From: Stercorarius parasiticus
Taxonomy: Eukaryota; Chordata; Aves; Charadriiformes; Stercorariidae
NCBI GenBank assembly: GCA_013396915.1
Contig: VWZL01000594.1
Span: 543,836-607,835 of the forward strand
Reading direction: 5' to 3'
Length of the DNA stretch: 64,000 nucleotides
Position 1 is the stretch's first letter, and each line of letters opens with the position of its first letter. The position numbers and the translations under genes are program-made. The notes beneath the pieces are model-generated. The model had not been told where the DNA came from, did not search any database, and worked only from the letters and a program-made list of their open reading frames with translations. Below are positions 1-11,314 of the stretch, in pieces.

Positions 1-1179
1 ATAGACTCTCTCGCCTAAAGATGTTACAAGATTATGGAAACAGGAGCATAAAAAAAAACCCAAACCCAGTAATACTGATGTTATCCTCAGGAGGTTTAAT
101 GAATGCATTGCCTTTTACAGAAGCTACCGGAGTGGTGGCAAGCAGGTGCTTTGACAAACTTTTCATTTTAAAGCTGTTCCCTACAGTAAGGATCCCATGG
201 AATAATTTTGAAATCAGGCCTGTGAGAAGGGGATGGCTGGGCATTATTCACTTTGGGTCAGATTGAACAATCCTAAAATAAGTTTAAATTAACAGAAGGT
301 AAAACCAGAAAATGTCTTCAAGCTCACCTTTCAGAGTTTATCTCAAATCGTTCCTTTGGGAAGGAGAGGTGTATGATTGTCTTCTTACTACATACTACAG
401 AAAACTAGCCAAGCTATACAGTCCAAAAGCACAGACTTCTTCTGGGGGTCTCCAAGAGGCCAAAACATTTTCAGGAAGCCCATGCACCCCTGGCCTACCT
501 CCGAAGCCTTTGCTACCTATTGATCCTCCTCCTAAAGCTGAAACTAGGCTGCAATAAATCTCCAGGCTTTCTTACCCACATGGCATTTATTTGTGAACTC
601 CTTCCCCCTCAAGGGAAGTTGGAGGTAAAAACACAAATAAAAATGGACAAAAAAAAAAATACTAAGTATTTGACAGAACCCTCACAAAGAACAACAGGTT
701 CTCCCATCCCAAAAGACTCAGAATCAAGACATACGACAATAAAGTAATTTTTTTGAACACTACAGCAGGCATGACCCAATCTTTGAGTAATGACAGTTGG
801 TAGGTATAATTTTGGAAAGATTTAAAAAGTAATTTATTTTTGAGCCCAGCCTTTAGTTGATGAGTATGATAGGCCTTTGCAGCATTATTTTCCTCCTGTT
901 ATAAAGAAACTTGTGTTTTGCTTTGTCATTTTTTTTCAAGAGAAGGAAAGACAAAAATAACAGGAGCAGTAACAGCAGCAGACACACCAGCAACAGCAAT
1001 GGTAGTGTCTGCTCCACTTCCTGGAATGACATACTAAGAGGCACAAAATATAACATAATTGGCCTCTGAAGACTGTAATGACTCCAGTTATTAATGTAGC
1101 TCCAACCCAATGGTAATCTTGATTATCTCTCAAACATTAATGCCAAATCCCTGTGACTACGGAGCACCACTTTCTACAT

Positions 1180-1295
1180 GCTACAAGGAAATTAAGTGAC
1201 TAGCCCACAGTAACACTGGAAATCTGCATCAAAGAACCCAGCTCAACGCAGGAGACCTGGACTCAAGATTTAACTAACAGACTACCCTTCCTTTC
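1180..1295 (+). repeat. MIR-type SINE relic (amniote MIR)
   Basis: The stretch follows the MIR core and 3' half in order: AATTAAGTGACTAGCCCAC, then an AGAACCCAG-like block, GGAGACCTGGACTC, and TTTAACTAACAGACTACCC before CTTCCT. These match the remembered MIR blocks for AAGTGACTTGCCC, GAACCCAG, CTGACTC and TTTAACCACTAGAC. Divergence is high, as expected for an amniote-wide relic. Confidence 0.68.
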
Positions 1296-4200
1296 TTTAC
1301 TTAAGGGTGGAGCTACAAGGATCCCAGAGATAAATACTTTAAAATGTCAAAAGCCATCACTAACTCACACTTCTAGATACACACACGTTCAACCTTACCT
1401 TGAAATAGGACAGCCACAGAAGTTGCATGGGGGGTGCAGTTGTTTTTTATATAAACTGAGTTATGGTTGTTCTGCAGAATAATTGTGAGCTCGTAATTGT
1501 TTCTCTTAGTCCCTAAATCTCTTGGTTATACTCACAGAAAACTGAGAAGAAACAGCACGCTCCTCAAATTCCATTTCCATTTTGGCAAGACAGCCAGTCC
1601 AGACCTTTGTAAACTCACAAAGCAGGACAGAAAAGCAGCACTTGGCACTCTACTTAAACTTGGCCATCTAAAAATGCAGAACTGCTTTAAATAGGACAGT
1701 ACGCTTTGATTTGTCATAATGTTTATTATTGCACTTATTTTCTGCCTGAAGATATTATTAAAGAAGATGTTTCATCTCAATGTATGTATAAAATCAAAGG
1801 AATGAAGAAAGGCAGTATGCCTAATTTAATTACTGTCCTGGTTCTTTCAGTAAATGATGGCTGAGCATACCAATATGAATAAGGATTTGTCCTAAATGTC
1901 ACTCTATAATTATGAAAGAGCAGGAAATTGAGATACAGACTCTGATTCTAATTGCTCCATGATAACCATGCAAATGCATCTCACTCAAAGTATTCTTTCA
2001 TGACCCTGGAGTTCAGGATCTTGCTCTTTTGCCCTTCGTGTCTATTTACGAAGGAAAACTTCTTGGCATCTAAATTATGGCTGTGATGTTCTGTGATGCT
2101 GATTTTCTAACCGCTCAATTTAACTGAATAGGATTTACAAGCACATATCATTAATAAAATTTGTATCAGCCAGAAAGGGACCTAACTCATATACCCACCA
2201 TTTGAACATACCAGTCCTTCACCCCTCTTCACATCAAAAGAAGAGGGAAAAATACTAATCTGCTCAGGAAACCGAGTATTTTCCTTGATCCACTGAGAAC
2301 ACACAGCACAGGCCAATTATCTATAATATCTCAGACACGTTTTAAACATGTTCTGAGGGAAGCACAGCTAGGAGCTAGTGTTACATGCCTCCAGCGGCTC
2401 ATCAACCAGGCTCATTCACAACTCAACTTTTCAGATAAAATACACTAAAAGAGTTTTAGGATAAAGTTAAATTAGTAGCGGTTCTGGGTTGTGGTTTTTT
2501 TCCTCAATCAAATTTGGAATAAGATTACACCGTTCACTTACATAAATGACAGAACAGAAACAGGACTCTCATTTCAGTACTTCTGTTCCAGAATATGAAC
2601 CAGGGTGCTTCAGGATGCTGGAGGGACTAACCTTTCATTAGCCTTGATTTCTACTTAATTTCATTCCAATTTAATACTGACAACTTCTCTAGTCTTCATT
2701 TCTTCTTCTCCTTGCTTTCAGTAACTTAAGCTTCAAGACCCCTAATAACATGCCTAGACACAAGAATGCAATGGTTATTTTTGGCTAACACAAATATGCT
2801 CTTTTCATTTGATAATGCTACCCATTCTTTCACTGCAAAGCAGGCAAGAATCCCTTTCCTCCACACTCAGCACTCTTTCAGAGGCTGTAGATCATGGTTA
2901 GAGGAGTTTAGAAGATGGCATATTTTATCTCATTTCCCTGGACACCTTAAGTTACTCCATTAGTGTGTCAGATTTATTAAACAATGCTTCAGGGGGAAAT
3001 GTCTACCTCAGTAGAATAGGTCGTTCTGAAAATACAAAAATGCCTCGGTTTCTAACTAAGGACAAGGTAGTTCCACGTGACTCTCCATTCCATACTTGGA
3101 AGCCATGCTGGAAGTTGGGCGTATGCTTGAAATCTGGCTGGGTGCAATTCTGGCTCGTGCTGCTCACCCTTCACAAGAAGTTTCACGGAGGACCAGCAGG
3201 CATTTATTCAGTGAGTCTTTTTCCCTTACTAACTTAAAAATTAACATGAAATTTCCCTTTTAATTGTTATCAGGAGATCTATACAGTGATATAATTAATG
3301 TAGGGAAGTCGCACATCCGTTTTTGTCATGTTCGTTATTAGTGCTGTTTACTTTTTTATCTTATTTATTGTCCACTATCTGTAGTGACAATGCAAAATGC
3401 TACTGAGCTAAATAATCTATGAACCTCCTTTTTGGCAGAGACACAGAGGTCTTTGTTACTTTACTGTCACCATCTTTATTTTGCTCAAAACCTGTAAATA
3501 TAAACTGAAATATTATTACATATTTCAAGCAGAAAACTGAAGGAATGTTACCCCTAGGTTTAACTGGATCTGTAATGATACATCGCTAAAGGTGGCATGT
3601 GGGAATGGTGAAGCTTCCAAAAGAGTACAAGGATTTGGGTGCCCAGTTCCAATTAAAAATCAAAATATGTCATTGTTTTCAACATAGAAACATAAATTGC
3701 TGCCAACAATACATTCATGAGTAAAGCAATACATTCAAATTATTTAAGTATCTCTTCTCTGGTTCTAAGCAGTTGTCTGACAAAAATACATAGTTAGGAT
3801 CTTTTTTTCCTATTGTCTGTTTAAAGACAAATTAAACCTCTGAAAAATCTGCTTTCCTTGCACTGACAAACACGAATGGGTTACATGGGCATTTTGTCAG
3901 ACTCTGAGACAACTTCGGCTTGGGAGCAGGAGATCTGCTTTATTAGAAATCTCAGGAAAAACATCCAGCATGGGGTATTTGCCCCTTTTGAGTTTCTGTG
4001 CTGGTGCCACTGTCTTTCAAAATGAGATAGCATCTACCCAGACACCAGCAGTGCTAGTGCCAGAGCTCGCTGCCCACGCTCTCCTCCATAGACACTGATG
4101 CTGACTCCAGGCTTCTGACAAGAGCCACCCTTCGGCTGGCTGAGGACTGGCCCCGCAGCCAAAGGCACCCAGCAACCCCCATGCTTGAGGCACCCGAAGA

Positions 4201-5735
4201 GCTAACGCTGTTTCAATGAACCCCAGCTGATCCACCCTAGCTGAGGAGCTGGTATTTGGTCTTTTGCTGCCAAAAGCAGTAGCATAATTTATAAATACAG
4301 CATATTATTCTATTCCCTTATTACACTTAGAATGCGCTTCACATTTGAAAAGCGAGCATATTTATTTCTGTTTTACAGTTTGTAACTACCTGTCTTAATG
4401 ACCCACTTACCAGCACCATATTTTTTTGTACTTTTTCTTTAATAGCATCTGTATTTGTCCCACTCATCCAAAAAAAAAAAAAAACCACACAAAAAAACCA
4501 CCCAGTAAAAACACCAAAGAGGCTTCAGGTCAGCTCAGCACTCCTACCCTCCATTACAAAATTAATAAAAATAATTAGTACATTTAATTAATAGACACAG
4601 GAGGAGCTCCAAACCCACCACAGAATTTTCACACAGCGTGTTCATCACATTCAAAATATCTCAGCAACTACTTGATTAATATCACCGGGTCATTACACCA
4701 ACACTTTAGTTTGGCTGGTACTGATTGCAATTGATCTGCAGGCTATCTGAATTTAAAAGAAATACAAAAAAAAAAAATCCTGTCCTTTACTTACTAAAAA
4801 ACAAGCATGCTGCTTTTTTGTTGGTGAGGCTGCTAATGCCTAACGCAACTATGTTACTAAAAGATCATAATCTGATATGATGACTGTAATTTCGCATTTA
4901 AATAAGTATGTTAAGTTTTGCATCCATCTCAAAAGTCAAAACATTATTTTCTACCTTGCCCTCAGAACTCCGCAAAACCCATGCAGTAATCTGTCAAATT
5001 AGAATTTTTTTAAAATGAAAAAACAAGTATTTTTGTTGCGATAGCATACTCTAGCCCAACAGACCATGCTTTTGAATCTCACTAATGTGCGTTAAATAAA
5101 AACTACCTAATACAAACACAAGACAAAGGTTAGAGCCCACAGTTTCCAACCTCTTCACTACAATGTGCCTCTCCCTGCTCTCTACTGACAGTACTAAGCA
5201 GACACCTTACCACAGCATTACTTTTTAAACATAGAGAGTATCTATTTAATTATTCTATTTTATTAGTTATACACAAGTAAGTGTTAGATCATAAGAGCGA
5301 TACTACTACATCAGAACGGCACATGCATATTCCTTTCAGTTATATTGACACAAAGCTACACCAAGAACAGGCCCTTCTTCCTCAACGTCCACTAACAGAC
5401 AAAAATATAAATAGGGCATGTAAGAGTCATTGCCACCATGTCAAAAGTCATTTTGTCAAGTCACGTATATTCTTTTTCATTCGTAAACCTTGAGCAAGTA
5501 CGAAAGCATGTATTACCACATACATAGAATTAAATACACACTTACAAAGCTTCTAACAGAGATGGTCTGAAATTAGGTTTGAACAAAAAATGTGCTCTAT
5601 CTCTGAAAGTGTTTGTTTTTTTAAAAGTTGAACAATATTTAGATGGATGCACTTTCATATTTCCACTTTTAATTCATTTTTTTCCAGCTAATAAGACAAA
5701 TTATTTCATTTCTGAAATATGCTGGGTGAAATAAC

Positions 5736-5810
5736 TATGCTTTACATGTTCATTGGATCACTGCTTTACAGATGAGGCTGAGGCATTAAATCCAAAATGG
5801 CTAAAGCTCC
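5736..5810 (+). repeat. MIR-type SINE relic, 5' half, internally deleted
   Basis: CTTTACATG, then TTCATTGGATC, then TTTACAGATGAGGCTGAGGCA follow the order of the MIR 5' half (CTTTACAT, CATT-AATCC, TTTTACAGATGAGGAAACTGAGGC). The block that normally carries ACAACCCTATGAGGTAGG is missing. The match is short, so this is tentative. Confidence 0.45.
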
Positions 5811-6689
5811 ATCCGAAGACAAATCTCTTCTAAAAACTACAGCAAGCTACATTATTCAAAACTATTCAGCAAGTATTCAAGCAACAACATGATGGATGCG
5901 GCAGGCCAGCCTGGGTACACAGCTAATCAATATCACACTCGTGAACAGTCACAGTGTAGTGTGAAGCCTGATGTGGAGATGACACATGCATCTGCTTAAT
6001 ATTTGGTACCACGAGCCATCCCACCAACTTGAGCCGGACCCCTCGCTACAAATCCCAGCTACACACATACATCTTTGTGGGAAAGATGCAGGGGCCCTGG
6101 TTTTGTAACACCTATGGCAAACAGTTAAGAAATTAAAAAAGACCTTGGATAGCTATGCCTTTGTGAACTTTCAGAAAAGGCTACTATTTACTGCAGTCAT
6201 GATTTAATGACTACACTAACCAATACAAACCCAAAGATTTGTTTTTTCAATAGGCTATGGCACAACACAAGCACACCACTCACCCACATTAATGTGCATT
6301 ACTTGAATGAATTCCCCACTGCTTATAACACTGAATATAAAGGTCTTCCTTATATATCTGAATAATCAATACTTGGAATCAAATAAGTCATGTTCCACCA
6401 GGGAAGAAGAAAATTAATGAGGTTAAATTAATGCTGCCACTTTCTATAAACCGGCAATGGTTTCCCGCTACAGAAACCACTAACTTCATTATTTTACAAC
6501 AGGAAATCAACACTATAGCATATTTTAAAAGTCTAATTTACTTAGAGTAATAAAAAGGCACCCTCAAGGCCCATCATGTATGTCATATTATGCTTAGTTT
6601 TAAATATTTCAGCTTAAAAACAGTATGCAAAAATCTCAGTGAATCAAGTTGATTAATATTCTGCATTTCTATGCAGTACTGCTCTCCAC

Positions 6690-6890
6690 TCACCAAGTAC
6701 TATATAAATATTATTTTATTAAATTTCAAAGCAATTGTGTTAGGTGGGATAATAAAATGCCTCTGTCTTACATTCTTTATCTGGGTAATACAGCCTTTAA
6801 AACAGAAGCAAAAGTAGTAAATTAACACAGTAAACTCACGGAGAGGTGGTCAGAAACGAGGGAACTGCAGACTTCTAAAGCCATGGTAAG
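6690..6890 (+). repeat. MIR-type SINE relic
   Basis: A near full-length MIR order is visible: CCAAGTACTATATAAATATT, ATTAAATTTCAAAGCAATTG, GTTAGGTGGGATAATAAAAT, then CTTACA, and near the end GGGAACTGCAGACTTCTAAA and GCCATGGTAAGACT. These correspond to MIR blocks for the storage of TTTACAAATATT, ACAACCCTGTGAGGTAGGTA, GAACCCAGGTCTTCTGACTC. The middle is poorly preserved. Confidence 0.6.
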
Positions 6891-7639
6891 ACTAGCAGTG
6901 CACAGAAATCTATATTCAAAGTAGGAGCATCTATATGAGGCTTGCAGGTGTCTCCTTATCTTTAACCATGTGGTTAGAGAAAAAGTCAGGTATATTTTTT
7001 AAAATCCTAGTACTCATCAGGGTTCAGAGTTCCTTTTTGCAGGAACCCCATTTCATGAGGATGCTGCTGGAGGGCAACCAGCCCCATTAGGGAAAAAGCT
7101 GAGAGCACAGAGCAAGAACACAAGTGAAAAATGAGGTGGAGTAATAAATTAAAAAAAATCACAAACAGTGAAAGAGGTAACAGATCTTTGTCTCTTTCTC
7201 ATTTCTAGCTCAGTGTTTTAATACATACAGAGTTCCACTCTCCGGAACAATGTCTCCTTGCCTGCCAATTGGCTCCTAGCTCCTCTTTTAAAACTCAGTC
7301 CTTAATACCCATTTCTCCCAGAAATCCTTCCAATAGTGTCTTATTTTCTATTCATAAATGGTCATTAAAATTATGGTAGATCAATACAATTATTTTGTTA
7401 AATTATTATTCTATTGTCAACTTCAGTAGAAAGTCCTCACCCTAACAAATACTATTCCTTTCAACCACAGCAGATAAAAGCAGAAGCTATTGCAAACCTG
7501 GCCTTAACCAACAAGAATCTCTAAAAATCTGGAGCTCCTAATGGCAGTTAAGAGACTTTCTCAATTCACCATTAACTACACCATGAACTGCATTTATTAA
7601 CTGTGGCACTACACTTCAGGATTCTATATTACAATGTTA

Positions 7640-7663
7640 CAGGAGGCTGCACGCAGCCTCCTG
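7640..7663. repeat. GC-rich perfect inverted repeat, 11-bp arms
   Basis: The arms CAGGAGGCTGC and GCAGCCTCCTG are exact reverse complements separated by only AC. It stands out as a GC-rich palindrome in AT-rich intron. It is not a bacterial-type terminator and I see no adjacent gene it would serve. Confidence 0.75.
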
Positions 7664-10600
7664 ACCAGGGGATAGTTTGCGATATTCAAGTCAATGATGT
7701 GATGTTAGCCCTTGTATTCATGTAATTTGTCATTTTAGAGATTTTCGCAGAGTCTTGAAGAATAGGAACATGCCTGATTCACTAGCTATCCCTCCATAAC
7801 AACTGAAGAAAGAACTTAATTCTTTTCCAATCACACCTCTTCATATTTCAATGTATTTGTTAAAATACTGAACGGAGATTCTCTTGGAACATTTCCCCCA
7901 TAGTAATTCCCCACAGAATTCCTTATAAAGAGCCAAAGTGAGGCACAAGTGAATTGTAATATGGCTCTAGGACTGATGGCCTTAACCAAATAAATGCTGT
8001 AATTAGCATCAGTATGTAGCAGATCAACAGGGTTTTTATTGCACTACAAATAGTCACTGTAGTGTTAATAACTTTGACTTCCATAAAAGAAAAATTTAAA
8101 GTTTCCATGCAAAAAGCAGCATTTTGTGTCATATTTTTATACTCGTAAACACCTTAATTTTGATAAAAGATCTAGAAGCATGTGTATTAACTCCCATTTG
8201 ACTTCAGTACAATAGACATGTGAATGTCAGATACACAGATCCTTTTCAAGTATTAGAAAACAAGGAACTTGTTAGGAAGTTGAAAAAAAAATACTGCTAC
8301 AAAACTGCTTAAATATGTGAAGCTGACATAATGCAGGGCTGAATCCTATATACAATGGACAGCATGTACCAGTGGGGAAGACGAGATTCACAAATCTGTA
8401 TGTCTGGGATTGTCTTGAATTATTTTTGGTGAAGCAAGATAGGCAAACTATCAAGCCCATCATCTCTAAAGAAGCCTTTACAAAGAGTCCAAACAAACCG
8501 GCTACAAGCAAATACTATGGAAAATCAAATACTCTGGTTTTCAGGCTGGTCACATACCGAAAGAATTAAATAGCTGCTTGGTTTTATTCAAATTCAATTA
8601 GAATAAACAATTCTGACATAACAATACTGGCTCATCCTCAGTGTGTAATCTGTTGTCTACTTTTTTATGAAGGGGGCAAGATTAAAGATCTTTTAAAAGA
8701 AGACATGTATTGCATCCAAATTATCTGCAATAGCTGATATGCTATTGAAATGCCCAGAAATACGACCACTTCCAAGCTGATGAGTTTACAAAAATTTAAA
8801 GCTCTGCGTTAAACTACTTGATTTTCTTGAACTTGATCACTTTTTTATTCGAGGGCTTATAAAAAATATTGTATCAATAACATTTGATACTGTATTTTAA
8901 TTGAAGAAGTGTAGAAGAATTCTATTTGGCTATGAATGGAGAGGCCTATTTGAGAAAACAAACAAGGCCAAAAGTGAAAACAGAATAGATTGATTTGGAA
9001 TTATTGGAAAGAATTTTGGTTGAAAAGTCTTAAATCCTAGAAATGAGCAACAGTTTAATATAGTGATCAGAAAAACAACTTGTCAAAAATGTTTAGATGT
9101 CAGTATCAAACTCCAGGGTTTTATGTACCTCAGTGGTATATAAATGCTAAAAGACTGAAAAATCAAGCCTCTTATCTCAATATCTTAACATGAATTAAGA
9201 TGATGACTTACAAGCAACCACATCTAACCATGCTGTGCCAGAGCCTAACACAGCATAAAGATATCAGCTTTATTTGGTGAAATTATATCAACTTACACTG
9301 TGGCTCTACCCTTCCAACACTTTCTTCCAACTGAATGACTCAAAACCAACAGTAACAACTAGGTAAACCCTAAATTTTTTCCAGCTAAAATCAAAAAGCA
9401 AATATTAATAAGATAAACACCTTTGTGTTTAAAGATGTGTACACTGCAACCTGTGTCTCTACATTACTGCTCAGAATAGAAATGGTCACCATTCTTCAAA
9501 GGGCAATGTAGATCCTTCTTTTTTAAAAGCACCTCATTTGCTCTGGATAATAAGCCAAGAGTAGAAGGATTGCATGTCACATCACATCTCCATCTTAATT
9601 ACTTTTCCATCAAGTATAACGTCATCTAGACATTATGATCTTAGCTGTTCCAGACACTGCTACAAATCTTTATAATAATATACTGGACATAAATTTTCCA
9701 TCACTGTTAATTCAGTGTTTTATAAATATGAAAGAGGAGGAAAACACAGGTGAGGCAAAGTGCGACATGTTAGGGAAATTTATTTATGGAAAACGGTTCT
9801 GCCAGTTAATTTGTTTCCAACAGGTGCAACGAAAGAACAAGTCTAAACACGATGATTTCTTATAAAATGTAATGTTTGTTTTTGAAGCTTTTTGACCCAC
9901 ATTTCTTCACCCTTAAGTTGACTTTCTGTAACCAGTTAATAGCATTATTCAGTAGTGGTTAGAAAGGGCCTTTTCTGTGCAGTTAATTTGTTGCATCCCA
10001 CCCACCAGCAATTTAAGAAACTATGACCATACGCATATTAGTGCTACAATCCTCCATACTCTCTGGCTACTTTGTTTCCTACTAAATAAAATGGAACAGA
10101 TCTTTTGTCCTATAAGTAGATACGCAAACAGCTTTAAAAAGCACAAGACAATGGTTAAACAGAATTATCACAGAGATAATTCAGATATATTCACAGAATT
10201 ATCATACACAGAACATTTGAAACAGGAGCACAATTCAAGCAGTTTATCTGTAACCTTCCTAAATTTGCAGCAAAGGAGGGACCAGAACTGAAGATGGTGC
10301 ACACCAGCAGGCACAAGTCTCTCAAAACCCACTTCCACACAAGTCTGCATGACTCGTGCACATGTGCACTATAGGTACCTAAGTGGGTGAATGGAGAAAG
10401 AGGGGTCAGAAAACAGCAAGTAAAAGAGAGAGTGAGAATTACTCCAGCTTAAAAGCACGTCACTGCCATAACAGAGTGCCACAACAAAGCACAGACTCGG
10501 AGCTCTACCTGTGATCAAGCAATAATCTCATGTATGTTTTAAGTCTCTCTGAACCCTGTGGAGTTAGCAGGACTTCTCCTGTTCACTGACTAGGCCCTAC

Positions 10601-11195
10601 ACCATCCCATGTCACAGCCAAAGGAAATGCAGGGTTACCCACTGCAGGTGCCATGACTTACCAAGACCTTCTGTAATCCTATTATAAAATCATTCTTAAC
10701 TCACCACAAGTTGACCTTGGTTATTGCTCTTAATCAAGGCAGTGCAACAGTGCCTTAACCAACAATGAGAGAAAGGATCAAGTTACACTCCTGTCTCAAT
10801 TCAAACCTTCTCTACTTGATGCATATTATTCTGCACACACAAATAGTATCGCAGTTGTATCAGCCATGGTCTTTTTAGTAACTACCTGATAGACAGTAGT
10901 CACTTTAAGCATCTAGAAAACCAAATGGGTCTGCCCTTGGTGATGGAATTCTTCTCTAGCTGTAACATTCACTTCCATTTCATAACTGTCCATACAAAGC
11001 CCAAATGCAGTGTAAAAAGTATCTTTCTATTAAATGGCAAACACATTTAGAAACAATGCTACGAAATGCATACTGGTCTTCCCCTTCCAAGATAACGACT
11101 TTTTTATTTCCAAGTAATTTTACTGAATACATTTACTCTATATTAGTAGAATAATAATACCTCAACTGAAGATATTCAGTATTTATCTGACTTAC

Positions 11196-11289
11196 CAGAA
11201 CGATGGTGATGCTGTTCTTCTAGGAACTCCAAGTCAAGCATTAGGTCATCTTCATCCAACTCACAGGAACCCAAGTTATTCAAAACATC
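11196..11289 (-). CDS. CCSER1: Internal coding exon of CCSER1 (coiled-coil serine-rich protein 1)
   Basis: This 94-nt exon reads in phase 0 from its first base and encodes 31 codons plus one base. The peptide begins DVLNNLGS, continues with SCELDEDDLMLDLEF, and ends EEQHHHRS plus a split G codon. It matches the middle of human CCSER1 as I remember it, nearly residue for residue, except near the end where human has SLHPS before a codon that also starts with G, so the exit phase agrees. The segment is acidic and leucine-rich with no recognisable catalytic motif; the protein's molecular role is poorly known (a division-related role has been proposed for this family). The splice donor is GTAAGT (11195-11190). 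The acceptor AG (11291-11290) follows a 13-T tract. Neighbouring CCSER1 exons were looked for by eye and not found here, consistent with very long introns. The paralog CCSER2 is the main alternative, but the peptide fits CCSER1 better. The HHH run may be lineage specific. Confidence 0.82.
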
Positions 11290-11314
11290 CTAATAATATT
11301 TAAAAAAAAAAAAA
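11290..11314 (-). promoter_or_regulatory. Splice acceptor and polypyrimidine tract of the CCSER1 exon
   Basis: Read on the minus strand, a run of 13 T (plus-strand A run 11302-11314) is followed by AAATATTATTAG directly before the exon. The AG lies at 11291-11290. The tract is a pure T homopolymer, so its length may vary between individuals. Confidence 0.7.

Larger units (their letters stand above)
1..11195 (-). other. Intron downstream of the CCSER1 exon (partial)
   Basis: AT-rich intronic DNA transcribed from the minus strand. It starts with a consensus donor GTAAGT at 11195-11190 and runs off the left edge of the window. It holds three MIR-like relics (1180-1295, 5736-5810, 6690-6890), a GC-rich palindrome (7640-7663), a GC-richer patch around 4020-4235 with no recognisable content, and several short A homopolymers (for example near 4470 and 4767). 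The open frames of 60-104 codons in it show no family resemblance or splice context. I see no other gene here. Confidence 0.7.

Noticed and set aside
1836..1852. TGTCCTGGTTCTTTCAG as an LTR start
   Set aside because: Only the first eleven bases resemble an avian LTR terminus; no U3, TATA or 3' terminus follows.
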